From assembly GCA_009599575.1 (NCBI GenBank), contig VWND01000005.1:496001-560000 (forward strand): a DNA stretch of 64,000 bases, in the 5' to 3' direction. This document shows positions 23,889-35,075 of the stretch, piece after piece. The stretch's first letter is position 1; the number at the start of each line of letters is the position of its first letter. The notes beneath the pieces are model-generated. The model did no database searches, had not been told where the DNA came from, and was given only the letters and a program-made list of their open reading frames with translations. Source of the DNA: Blumeriella jaapii (Eukaryota; Ascomycota; Leotiomycetes; Helotiales; Drepanopezizaceae). The position numbers were made by a program, and so were the translations under genes.

Positions 23889-24991
23889 GCTTGGGGATCG
23901 GATGTGAGAGCAGGAGGGTTCTATCAAACGCGAGGACGCGGAATAAATAAACACATATTCTTAATTTTTTTTTCTCCATGTCGAGACCATCGTCGTCGTC
24001 GTCGGCTTCCTCGAGGATGAACGTTAGCACAACGGTAACATTGTGCAAAGATGTGGGTCAGAGAAGCGACTGACGATAGGGGTTACTTACTGTGTACCGT
24101 GTACTATAGATCGGTAGGAGAGTTGATTTGGAACCCAGTGTCGAGGGAGGAGGACAGTTAAAATGCCGATCCCCAACCACCAGGTCCATACTGTACACAT
24201 ACAATAGATACCTGAGAGATCAGATGTCCGAGCACCAATGTCCGTAAGCATAAGCCAATCATCGTGAGTGGTTCTTTTCCCCGGTCACACTATTTATCCA
24301 GCGACTATTTCTCCCAAGTCACGAATCGGTTGGTTGTTGAATCATCAAGCCCTTGCAATCTCCACCACCAACCAGCCCATCCCGCCATCGAACTCTGGTG
24401 TGCTGAACTCAACCGCGATCAGCACGCCGGTACGTTCATAGTATCTTGATCTGCTTTATGAACGAACACCTTTCGCTATCGAGCCTTTTCCCAACCCAAC
24501 TGTGTCGTTTTCCCATCGCCGCTAGTATGTTAAATCAAGAGTCGCTTTCTTCCCATCATGCCCGTCGTCGCTTTGGTCTCTTCCGCTATGGACATGACAA
24601 CATCGGCGTTCGAATAGGGAACAAGCCGTGTCATCCCAGGCCAAGGCCGGGAGATTCAGTGTGCAGTGTGTACAGTTTTGCCGCCCAAAATAGAGTGGAC
24701 ACAAAGAATCTTTTGTTGACATGAAAATGAAAAGTGCTATGGCTCAGAGCTTGGTGTGAAACATTTTAAGAGCAGTGGAAATACTTGGTGAAACTTCCAT
24801 TATGATATGTCCGACCTGTTTATCCGAGCCGAGTCTAGGTCAATATTTAATCCGAGCCGTGACGCCTCCAAGCGGTGAGCTGGTCGCCCCACTTATGTCC
24901 ACCGCCTTCGACCTCTCTCCCACCGCCTTCAGCTTTCAGCCCATAGATCCCGATTTATTCAAACCCCCACGTCGAAAAATCAAATCTCGAG

Positions 24992-27500
24992 ATGGGCCGC
25001 AAACCAAATGGTAAAGTGTTCCTTTGTGTTGCCTCACCATGGACTTGGGCCGACCGGCTTTCATGCAGAATGCAAAGTTCTCCCGCGATCCCCACAAGCA
25101 CCCAATTGTCATCGGGGCCGCTCGAATCCCAGGGCAGATTGCCCGAGTTTGAAGACCCAGTGCTGATTGCAAATAGCGTTGATCATTCAACACTTCGACA
25201 GAGGTCCAAAGCTCAATGACTCAAGCAATCGATATGAACATACCTGCAAATCTTGCGGCGAGAAATTCCCGAAAGGGCGCATCGATAGCCTCACCTCTCA
25301 CTTGATCAAAAAGTGCCCAGCTTTGTCGATCAACGACCGGCAGAAGGTCCTGCTCGAGATGAACAACCTTCCGCACTTACCAGAAGGCACTCGCGGCGAA
25401 AGCTCCATGAACGGTTCTGCTGTTGTCCTGCCAATTGGCCAGCCTCCTCGAGACAATTGGTCGGCTCTGGGAATTCTGGCCGAAGTAGCTAGGCGGAATG
25501 ATACCAACGAGAAGCATGATTCTCGGTCTGCCGACAATCAAGGTCTTGCGGGAGGAAACCAGCATGCCGAACCAGCACAGCTTCGACTCGAGATTCAAGA
25601 GCATTACACTCCTGAAAACCCTCCTGTCAGTTATGAGCAACGTGTCCAGCATGGTAGAAAGCGTAGGCTTTTTTACACCCACACTGGTTTGACTCTTGCT
25701 AATCAGATCAGTTGGGAAACTATATACACATGAGGATGGCCACGACCGCGAGAACTCGCTCGTTCCAGCCAACTTTGCGGCCCAGGCACCTCACTCTCGC
25801 TCCGTAACACCCAACCTGGCCATGGCAACGAATGCAACCAATATGGCTGCTGCTGCCGCTCGGTTTGTTCCGTCGATGGTCGATCCTCAGTTGCTCGGTG
25901 ACGACTTGAATGAGCCAAACAACACAACGGCAGCAAAGAGTATCACTGAGGAGCTGACGGAAGAAAGTTCCTCTTTCCATGATAATCTGTACCCTGCCAT
26001 GTCTGGTGAACCAGGTATACAATGGCCGATGCTCGACGGTTCTGGTGTCAGTGTTGGACATTACGAAGCTGATCATGTTGATCAAAATTTGCACGAGGCA
26101 GAGCCACCACGCGTGCCCACATACACCCCCCTGGCTCCATCTGTTGCCATGCAGACCACAATGGTAACACAGTTTAGCGCCGAGACCGGTCGTGGTAGGA
26201 AGCCTGCAAAGCCTGTCGGTCGGAAGAAGTTTGAAAAGGATCGCCGTAAGGAGGTCCAGATTGTCCGGAAGTTAGGTGCTTGTCTGCGTTGCCGCATGCT
26301 GAAGAAGCCTTGCTCTCCCGGTACGCCTTGTGACACATGCCAGCGGGTAGAAAACGCGCGTATGGAAGCAGCCCTGCGTGCGGACTCGATTGGCAGAAGA
26401 GCTTGATATGTACTCTGCTGGTTTGCACATCGTCTTGGCACACCAACAAGTTGGCCATGCCAAGTCCCAAGTCAGCTTCCAAAATTCACCATATCACATC
26501 GAGGCTTCTCACTACCCAGATACCACGTGTACGCCACCTTCAACGCTCAAGAGGGCCATCAAATCACTGCCCAAGAGGAAATCGACCCTAGCTTGAGCGG
26601 CGAGTTCAATGTCAACAGCCTACGGATCCTGGATACAGAGAACGATGATCCACCGATGAAGCTCGAGGCGTACATGAAGCGAATGTCAAGCGTCTTCATC
26701 GAGCGTGAACCGTCACACTTCATGAATGTCACACTCAACACAGCTCAAAAGATAGCACTCGAGAACCAGGACGAGCTTGTGGACAAGACAGATGGACTTC
26801 TGACTAAAACTCTCGAGTTCTGGGCTATCGTTCAGATCTTGGTAGACCACGAGCCTCGCTGGGTCATCTCCGAGCGTGTCGACGTTGACGCGCCCCCCGG
26901 TCAAGGCCCAGTGGCCACCCCAACCAGTTATGACCTGCTCGTCGCACAGCTAAACGCGGCAGCCGAGAAGAAAGCTTCAAAGATGTGCTCCGACGTCTTG
27001 AGCCGCTTGGAGCGCCTCTTGCTGCAAAAAGTCAACTCCTTCGAAGTCTTTCTCATCTCGATCATCATCTTAAACTGCATCGAGAAGTCCACCTGGCTTT
27101 TCAAGTCATGGGAGCAAGCATCTTTCCGATCGCGTTGGCCTCTCGACAAGCCCCCAAGATGGTTCGCAGACCAAGGCGAGAAGTTCACGGAGACTCTTCA
27201 GATGCTGTTGAGGATGCGAGACGTCGTTCCGAAGACGGTCCAGACACCGGAGGGGACGATCGCTAGCAACAAGAATACGGAGTCCAGGGAGTATTTTGAG
27301 GCTCTGAACCTGGATCGTGAGTCTTGCGCCCCCCTAAAACACCCCCCCCCCCCCCCCCCCCACTAGTCCAAAACAATACTGATGGTGCAGCAGTCCTCGA
27401 TGTTCTGAACAAGCAAGCCAACCATCAATTCAACCCGGCCAATTCCCGCTGTTACGAGCTTCGCTTCTGCTCTCGCATTCTCCTGCCCACACCCAACTGA
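24992..27500 (+). CDS. Fungal zinc-finger regulator with C2HC and Zn2Cys6-like motifs (frame-broken)
   Basis: Putative nuclear DNA-binding protein. Exons are 24992-25010 (MGRKPN), 25177-25653, 25712-27316 and 27391-27500, and splice phases agree. An N-terminal C2HC/BED-like finger reads CKSCGEKFPKGR with HLIKKC. Mid-protein, a Zn2Cys6-like array has Cys spacing C-x2-C-x6-C-x5-C-x2-C (26281-26340), with the last Cys in WKQPC. The C-terminal part (EREPSHFMNV, LEFWAIVQILV) is a conserved helical region of this fungal family. Two frame changes break exon 3: near 26,360 (frame moves +1, otherwise stop at 26404-26406) and near 26,525 (frame moves back). The segment between is conserved in the +1 frame. 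Either paired indels in the assembly or a real lesion; the annotated span joins the pieces. Confidence 0.7.
27340..27361. repeat. Poly-C homopolymer in an intron
   Basis: About 20 C in the last intron of the zinc-finger gene, a few bases after its GTGAGT donor. Confidence 0.8.
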
Positions 27501-28004
27501 CCCGAGCCGCGCGCGACATCCTTGACCATTTGTTTTCGAGAACTTTCGGACAGGCGTTGAATACCCTTTCCATCTTTTGCTATTTTGTTGCTAGAAACCC
27601 CCTCCCCCTGTGCGTGCGCGTCTGGGTTCTCTATCGAGAGAGGGAGGAAGGAGCCTCTTATACCTTAGCGAGGCGTTGGCTGGCTGCTTGGTCAATTTGC
27701 AATGTCTTTCTCTTCACCGAATCAATCCAATCTCCAGAATTTCCCAAGCGACGCACGTGGGGCTTCGCCTCTGGCACGACTCAATATCTCGTGCGTGACA
27801 CGGTGACTTTATCGCTTTTCTCACATGTGTCTAATTTTGTGACCTAACCACCATACCAGTACTTTTGCCCTGCTTGTATGGCCCAAAACCAGACTTAAAC
27901 TCGGGACCAACCAAAACCAAGGTGGTATCTCTCGCTTCGAAGGCTGGCCGCGAAAAAGCCGCCCTCTTCAGCACTTGAACGTCTTTTTTTCACAATATCA
28001 CCAT

Positions 28005-28056
<52 letters not shown>

Positions 28057-28446
28057 GTTCACACGTCTCACTCCCTAGCACTCTCACAGCCCCTCGCAGA
28101 TCGTCGGCTTCGGCTGGATCCGTGCATGCATGCGTCAAACCGTTCCTTACATTACACAGCGCTCCTCTCCGTTTTGCAATTCTAGCCCCGGCGAACCGTC
28201 CATCACTTCATCCCGTCTACGGTCGTGTCCGCGCCTCGGGGCAGATTCCGGAAAGGAAAAAAGGTCCCAAACTCCATCCCGCCTCCCGTGTTTCCGCCCA
28301 ATATCATCTCTTTGCAGTTCCTCTCCCACAAGATTGCGTTCAGTTCCAGGAACCCAGATATATCCGCCGCCCGCTATGCCATGCAACAACAATCGAAAAT
28401 ACAAGAACCAGATGGGTGGACCATAGGGGTGAAGCAGCCACTCCCT
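27501..28446. other. Convergent intergenic region with ATC microsatellite
   Basis: About 950 bp between the zinc-finger gene and MTR10 stops. A TCA/ATC trinucleotide run lies at 28005-28055. No gene is supported. Confidence 0.6.
28005..28055. repeat. ATC trinucleotide microsatellite
   Basis: About 17 uninterrupted ATC units. Confidence 0.95.
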
Positions 28447-31400
28447 TTAGGCATTGAAATGGAATCTCTCCGGCTCGAGCCTACCGAGACCGTCTCGAGG
28501 AGCGATGTATCGCCTACGGTAGTTGTTGGTGAAATCCTGTAACAGACTTCGAACTTTTCGGACACCTTCTTGGCCCTCAGAAAGCTTGGCTCGGATACCG
28601 GTCATGAGGCGGTCGATTTCCTGGCTGCTGACGGTTCCCGAAGGCAACATGCGGACATTCTTGTCGACCCAGGCAGTGGTAGCCTCAGGCATGATTTCAA
28701 ACAGACCAAGAAGAGCACCGCTTCCATCAGAGAAGCAGTCGTTGGGGAAAGTGATCATCATGCCGGCTAAGATTTGCTTGACCAGAAGCTCGCCATTTGC
28801 TAGGATCAGTCGCTGGACGAGGTGCTTGATTTCGGGTAGATTGGTCTGGTTGGTCGAGCTGGGAGGGTTGTCGCCACCGTATGCGATGACATCGCGGATA
28901 TAGTGCAGAACTGCGATCAGAGGATCACGCTGCTCTAGAGCCAGAGCGGAAACGGCGGCTTGAAACATAGGCTCGAACAGCTGCGATTGTACGAGTTTGT
29001 GGGGGTAGTAAAGCAATGCATCGAGCAGCAAGCGGTAGAAGTCCTCGATAACATCTGGTAACTCGTGCGGCCGCAGATCACTCATCATTCGGAGCGTGCT
29101 CGTCGACTGGGCTTCGAAGAAAGTGTAGATTGCCTCGGTGGTCTGGTCTGCAACCTGTTCCCGATCCTCAGAGAACTCGCGCAGAATGGCACCTGTAGCC
29201 CAGAGGAAGCATCCCTGCCTCGAGGTAGCAAATCCAGACACAAGCTTGTCTGCCATCGCCCCAAGGAGGGGTGCAATGGCTGTACGGTAAGAAATAACCA
29301 TAAATCGCCAGTTGCGGCAGATTCGTTCGCAAATCGGGGTGAAGGTCATGAAGCTCTCCATAATGGTTGACAAGATAGGGAAGATCTCCTGGCAGTACTT
29401 GACTGCTGGATTCTCTTGGCCAGGCTCTACGTATGGCTTGACGATCTGGATGAAGATAGTGATTAACTGCACGTGGTCTGGTAATAGAAGTTAGTTCGAA
29501 CTGCGAGCTGAGACGGAGCGACTTACCTGCAACCGCCAATTTGCCATTCTCATCATTGGCTTGATTGGCTAATGTCATGAGTCTGGTCATCAGCGGGTCG
29601 CAATAGAGTTTCATATAGTCGAGGATCTGTGCAGGAGGCTGCACCGCCACGACTGAGGCAACTCCTTCCGTGAGCTCCTCCTGGCTGACCACAGGTAGCT
29701 TTTCGAGGGTCTGGTTGTAAAAGCTCTGAAGCTGGACAACTTGGCCACCTAGCAGGTATTTACAGTCGGTGCAGAAGTATTTCATGGCCATAGCAGCAGC
29801 TCGAACGATCTCCTTTGAATCTGTTCCAAAAGAGGAGACAATGTACGTGAACTGCGATTCTAGAAGTTCCGGGTGATTCGAGGTCCACTCTGTGTAGCGG
29901 CCTATGACCATGATAGTTGCGAAGCGGAGCTTTTCGTGGTGTGGGATTTGAACAATGAGAGGCATGATTTGTGGAAGAATGATATCCTCATCCTTATCAA
30001 CCATTCTTCCCAAAGCCCGCATGCTGAACAACGGTGCCTCAAGTTGTTGCCAGTGAGGCACTGAAGCGGTGGTGGCCAGGCCGGCGTACGAGCCCATCCA
30101 AGCCTTGATTCGTTCCAGAACCTTGGACAGACACTCCGTTACGCCCATTATCTCGCAGCAGTCCTTTAACACATCACCCATGTGGTGTCGGAATTCGCGG
30201 TACTTTTCCTCGGCTTCCTTGTCTCCATCGAAAGGGTCAACTGTATCCGCATTGTCTGGGGTTGGGAATTCGAGCTGTTTCAACATAACATCTACAAGCT
30301 TCGAATAGACATCCATGTACTGCATACGAGCCTCGATATATCTCTCTAGAATAAGATATAGCTTCAGCTCGTACCAGAAAATAAAAGTCAGAGCGATAGC
30401 ATCTCTGTCAATATCTCTGGCGGCGCATTCCAAAACGGCTTCCACCAGTGGTCTGAAAACCAACGGGTCACGCGCGATAAGGACAACCCAGGCTTCGCCT
30501 GCTTCAGCAAAGATTCGTGTGAGGCCTTTAAACGTTTCGGTATCTTCTTGCTGCTCAGCCTGGGCAATACGAGGCTGTAAAGCAACCACTCGGGGCAAGA
30601 GGACTTGGATCGACCGGAGACACTCATCAACATCGCGTGTCTCTCTGAAGATTGCACAGAGACAGTCAGTTGCTGCCTCGAAAGAGTTGTCGGTATCCAG
30701 GGCACTGAAAGCGATATTCAGTAGAGGCGAGTTTACAACATCAGCAACTGGTACCTCACGCAACCAAGAAGTGATAACTTCGAGAAGCTGTGGGTTGGTT
30801 GCGGCAGTTGCTATATTCGATTAGCGAATGTTTACTTCGTTGTGGGTTGGCCGTACCAGATGACTGCGCGTAGTTGATCAGAAGCTGAATCACTACACTG
30901 GCGTTGTCTCCCAAGAGTTCCTGCGTCCTCTGTTGCAACTCATCTTCCTAGTACAACGCATTAGAATCTGATACCAAATATTCGCTCGCCAAGCCAAGGC
31001 CGGTTGTAGATCTCGCAGGGTGATATTTTTCAGCCCACATACAGTCAAAGTGATCTTTCGTCCTTCGGTGACTTCTTCGGGAAGGACCTTAAGAAAATCC
31101 AGAATACAGGCGTGGCTATCGGTCGTGTTGCCCAGCACAGATACAACCATGGGAACCACGTCCTTCCACCCAGTCATCTGTATCGCCAGGATAGCGAGAC
31201 ACACACACAGTTGAACTCGAATGGGCCGTGGTCCTGTCGCAAACACCTTGAGGAGCTCTAGGAGCTGGTCCCGGAGTGAGGGGAGTGCCTCCGCGGGTAT
31301 TTGCGTGACATCGTAGGTGATCTACCACCGTTAGCCCAGTGAACCCGCATCTGCTCTTGTATGTCTGACCTTCCCTCGCAAAGTTGTTGCCGCGAATAAC

Positions 31401-31655
31401 TTAGCTTCTGCATCTGCACCAGACTGTAGGATGCCGATGGTGATCTGCCATGCTTCCGCCTGCGAAACCTGTAAGCCTTGTGACATGCTAACGTGGGAGC
31501 TTGCAGCTCGTGGCTGCTCGACATACCGATTTCTGAAAGTTCTCCAGAAAGTGATGCGCTGCCTTCTTTTGCTCTCTCTGACCATCGCGCATGGTAGCCA
31601 TAGCCGTCAAGACAGGCTCGAAAGCCCCCGCGGGGCTGTTATCGTTCGAGACCAT
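28447..31655 (-). CDS. MTR10: Importin-beta family nuclear transport receptor, MTR10/transportin-3
   Basis: Large all-helical (HEAT repeat) karyopherin that carries SR-type and mRNA-binding proteins into the nucleus. Start ATG 31655 (VSNDNSPAGAFEPVLTAMAT), stop at 28447-28449, with several short introns between 31,530 and 30,790 and one near 29,475-29,525. The N-terminal segment (EQKKAAHHFLENFQKS, then AWQITIGILQ and LFAATTLRGK) is the Ran-binding importin N-terminal repeat, as in yeast Mtr10 and human TNPO3. The large central exon (30763-29530) and the last exon are family-typical throughout, ending RFHFNA. An alternative start two codons upstream (MVLMVS) is possible. It is divergent from SmE. 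Confidence 0.93.
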
Positions 31656-32075
31656 GAGGACCATCTGGCAATGGAGGGGCAGCACGAAGTGCGGAGGTTT
31701 TGATGCGCTCTCTCACAAGAGACACGCAGCTAACTCAGAAGGAGGCTCGAGAGATTGCGATCGTTCGAAGGCTTTCGGGGAGAGGAAGAGGCAGACAAAT
31801 GATCGAGGTGGATGGAGTTCCGTGTCGCTGTGGGTTTGGGAGGGGGGACGTAAATTGCTGGTAGTCGTGTCAGTCACTAGCGCCGTTTACAAGATCGTAT
31901 TTTGGCAGCCTCGTCCCTTATGCACAGGAAAGGCTCCACCCACCCGCTTCAAAAACCTCCAAGAACGCGACCAGACAAGAGAATCAGTCTCGTCACCCAC
32001 AGCTTCCCGAATAGCGCTTTGCACTCTGGATCGACCTGTCAAACTTCTTCTCCGGAGCCTCGAACACTCGCAACG
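31656..32075. promoter_or_regulatory. Shared upstream region, MTR10 and SmE genes
   Basis: About 420 bp between divergent starts. Transcripts on both sides must start here. No defined motif is claimed. Confidence 0.5.
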
Positions 32076-32461
32076 ATGAATAGAGGCGGTGGAGGCGGGC
32101 GCAAAGTCCTTTTACCTCCCATCAACTTCATCTTCAAGCTCCTGCAGCAACGGTCAACGGTCCAGATTTGGCTGTACGAGCAGTTGGCCATTAGGATTGA
32201 GGGCAAGATCAGAGTCAGTGGTCATGGTTACGGCAAGAGTTTGGCATCCGCTGACACAGTTACAGGGTTTCGATGAGTTCATGAACCTCGTTATTGACGA
32301 TGCGGTGGAGGTCAAGCAGGCTACCAAGACGAGCGAGGAGAGCCGGAGGCAATTAGGTGAGGAATCTGCGTTGCGTCCATCTTGGAAAAAGCTAACGTGG
32401 GCTAGGACAAATACTGCTGAAGGGAGACAATGTTTCGTTGATTCAGAGCTTGAACGGATAG
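32076..32461 (+). CDS. SME1: Small nuclear ribonucleoprotein E (SmE)
   Basis: 94-aa Sm-fold protein of the heptameric ring on U1, U2, U4 and U5 snRNAs, needed for splicing. Exons are 32076-32213, 32266-32356 and 32406-32461, phases consistent. The Sm1 motif spans the first intron (IEGKIR, then GFDEFMNLVIDDAVEV), and Sm2 is ILLKGDNVSLIQS, ending LNG. The length equals that of other SmE proteins. A Gly-rich start (NRGGGGGRKVLLPPINF) is typical. It is convergent with the FAU1-like gene, only 84 bases apart. Confidence 0.96.
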
Positions 32462-32545
32462 AGGGCATCAAAAGGCGTTGCTTGCAGTCAAGCGAGGGTC
32501 ACCCGGGACAAAGGTTCAAGACGGTTGCGCATTGCAGCGGCGGGT

Positions 32546-33377
32546 TCACGATTGATTTCCCGGTTCACCTGTCCTCCGATTTCCATGCTCTGAGAGGGGG
32601 CCTTCCAAGACTTTTCCATCGCCAACCACCAGACTATGCAAAAGGTTGTCATGCTCTCCGACTGGCACTGAGAGGCCCATCTCGGTGGTTAGATATTGCT
32701 CGTGAAGAGCCAAGCCACACAACGATACGTCGATTCTTGGATTGGTGGCTTCCCGACCCTGTGACCCTGAGTTCTGCATGTAATTGTGCAAGAAGTAATC
32801 ATAAAACCCTTTTCCGTGGCCCAGGCGTCTCACGTATCCTGTCTTTGAATCAATATCGAAAGCTACTCCGGGCATGATGATCATGTCAAGTGGTTTGCTC
32901 TCTGTTGTCGAGCCCTTTAGTATGTGTTCTCTGTGCTCCACCGTAGCTGTGTCGATGGTGGGTATCCCCCAGCTATCTCTTTGCAAAGACTCGTAGTCCA
33001 AGAGGGACCTTAGATCAACCATTTCCATGACAGAGCGCGGTGTTTCGGGGGGTGGATTTTGAGCTTTGTGCAGATATGGTACGAAGACCTGTTTCCCTGA
33101 TTCAAAGGCATGGCGTACGATAGCATCCGTTTGAACTTCGCCATTTGGCATGGAAAGGTAGATGCCAATTCTCTTTGCTTTCCGGTAAAGCTCCAAGCTA
33201 GTAACATTCTTGAAGACGACGGCACCTGCAGAGCCGTGAGTGACGTCTCACGGACGAGCGCCTTGAGAACAACATACTCTGAGCATCGATAGACTCCGCA
33301 GCGATACTCGACAGCTTGCTTTTCATCAAAGATCTCAACTCCTTCTTTGCTGCCTTCAATGCTGCTGAGGAGGCCAT
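32546..33377 (-). CDS. FAU1: 5-formyltetrahydrofolate cyclo-ligase
   Basis: 259-aa enzyme that converts 5-formyl-THF with ATP to 5,10-methenyl-THF, returning folinic acid to one-carbon metabolism. Exons are 33377-33278 and 33225-32546. Conserved marks are the basic N-terminal helix ALKAAKKELRSLMKSKL, the substrate-region GIYLSMPNGEV, DMIIMPGVAFD and the signature RLGHGKGFYDYFL. The C-terminal His/Gly tail after VVGDG is poorly conserved. There is no mitochondrial presequence, so it is likely cytosolic. It is divergent from ROT1. Confidence 0.94.
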
Positions 33378-33752
33378 GGCTTCGTTCGATGCTCGTCCTT
33401 CTTTGGTACTCGATGCCAGAACACAGGTCGACGTCTGGCCGCAAGCCCATTACATGCAGAGAGAGTTCTCAGTCGACATCTTGATGGTGACACATTATTC
33501 TCCAATTGCCGTTTTGACTCAAGCACCAGCACAAGCGCTGTTTAACCTCTGGCAGATGGAAATCAAGCTCCACGCCAAGCAACGATACGCCACTTCGATA
33601 GGCCAAGACCCTTTCCCCTCCACCCGCCACTAAGTACGCAGGTACACAGGTACACAGTACTTAGTCCTCCTCGCGGTCTGATGATTGCATCCCCAAACCT
33701 CGCTCCTTTGTTTTCATCACGGCTACTACAACTACACTCGTTCACACATATC
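33378..33752. promoter_or_regulatory. Shared upstream region, FAU1 and ROT1 genes
   Basis: About 375 bp between divergent starts. A GGTACACA repeat ending in CAGTACTTAG lies near 33640-33664. Confidence 0.45.
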
Positions 33753-34704
33753 ATGTCGTCGTTCACCCACCAGTCGCTACTGATCGCAGGTGTTTGTCTC
33801 GCCTCCACAGTTTCCGCACTTAACGCGCAACTCGTCGGCACATGGTCGACCAAATCTGCCAAAGTATTGACTGGCCCAGTACGTTTCATTTTCTACAGAG
33901 GGACAAAGAGGACGACGGCATCGACCAGGAGTTCTTGAGGCTGATTGGGGAATGCAGGGCTTTTACAATCCGGTCAACGACAGATTTATCGAGCCGAAGC
34001 ATACAGGGATTTCCTACTCATTTACGGCTGATGGGTTCTACGAGAGTGCATACTACAGAGCAATTTCAAACCGTATGCCGAGCCCTCCAAGGAACCATTG
34101 ATGGCAGTGAGGTGCTGATTCTATATACACAGCTACGCAACCATCATGTCCGCAAGCGATGCTGCAGTTCCAGCACGGGACAATCGTTGAAAACGCAGAC
34201 GGCTCCCTCAGCTTGACGCCCTTCAGCGTTGACGGTAGACAGCTACAGTCGAATCCCTGCGCCGGCTCTACATCCATATACACACGCTACAACCAATCAG
34301 AAACCATGGAGGCATGTTCTCCCCTGTTCGGAAAAGCCAAGTCGGGGGTCCTGCTAACCAGATCTCAGAAATACCAGGTCTACATCGACCCCTATACCAA
34401 AATGACCCGGCTCGATCTCTACAAGTTCAACGGCACGCCAATGCCTCCCATGTACCTCGCCTTCAACCCACCGCAGATGCTGCCCACCGTTACCATGAAC
34501 CCGACCACGACAGCGGCCGCGACAGGGAAGAAGGCGAAGCGAACGCTTGGCGCCGGCGATGGGTTGGCAGAGCCTCTGAATAAGAACGCTGTGTACGCCA
34601 AGCGGGAACACGAGGATCGACTCATCCATCGAGTGGACTTGGACATGATGTGGTACACTGGCGTGGGAATGCTCTTCTTTGGAATCGTGGCGTACTGCCT
34701 ATGA
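33753..34704 (+). CDS. ROT1: ER membrane chaperone ROT1
   Basis: Essential ER chaperone for glycoproteins and wall synthesis. Exons are 33753-33878, 33958-34072 and 34133-34704. A signal peptide ([14 protein letters not shown]) is followed by [42 protein letters not shown] and [16 protein letters not shown], all ROT1 hallmarks. A C-terminal membrane helix ([16 protein letters not shown]) ends the protein. Inside the last exon, 34312-34368 (57 bases) looks like an extra intron with GC donor, CTAAC branch point and CAG acceptor. It has no stop and is a multiple of three, so the protein is 270 aa if retained or 251 aa if spliced. Spliced, ETME joins KYQVYIDPY, which matches the family better. 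Confidence 0.93.
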
Positions 34705-35075
34705 GGGGACTGAATAATGTTGTGGAAGCTGGCTTCCATTTTGTACGAATCGAGAGAAGAATTTCATGAGATGGCACGTTATAGCAGGAAGTGCCACGCA
34801 TATTGTGTTACAGTACAGGAGTTCGGCGTCGAGGGTACCTGGCTTTGCGGCATGTTAGCACACCTGGAATTGGAATGAGACAGGTGGAAAGACGGGCAAA
34901 ATCGGTAGGCAACGCGAATTCAGGTATCATATTGTACAGCACGCCTTTGAAGTACCGCAACTGGCCAGCTGGCCAGCTGGCCCGCCCTGAACGCCATCGA
35001 TGTAAAGCACCCCGCCCACCATGTTCCCAATTTTTGTAAACCACTTTACCTATTCCCACCCGCGCTGGTAGCAAT
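34705..35075. other. Convergent 3' intergenic region
   Basis: About 370 bp between the ROT1 and acid phosphatase stops. A GGCCAGCTGGCCAGCTGGCC palindromic stretch lies near 34964. Otherwise nothing was seen. Confidence 0.55.

Larger units (their letters stand above)
23416..24991. other. Intergenic region with short tandem repeats
   Basis: About 1.6 kb without a supported gene. It holds GTGCT repeats (23711-23735), GGCTC repeats (23860-23888), TCG repeats (about 23985-24006) and diffuse GTAC-containing motifs near 24090-24200. Confidence 0.5.
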
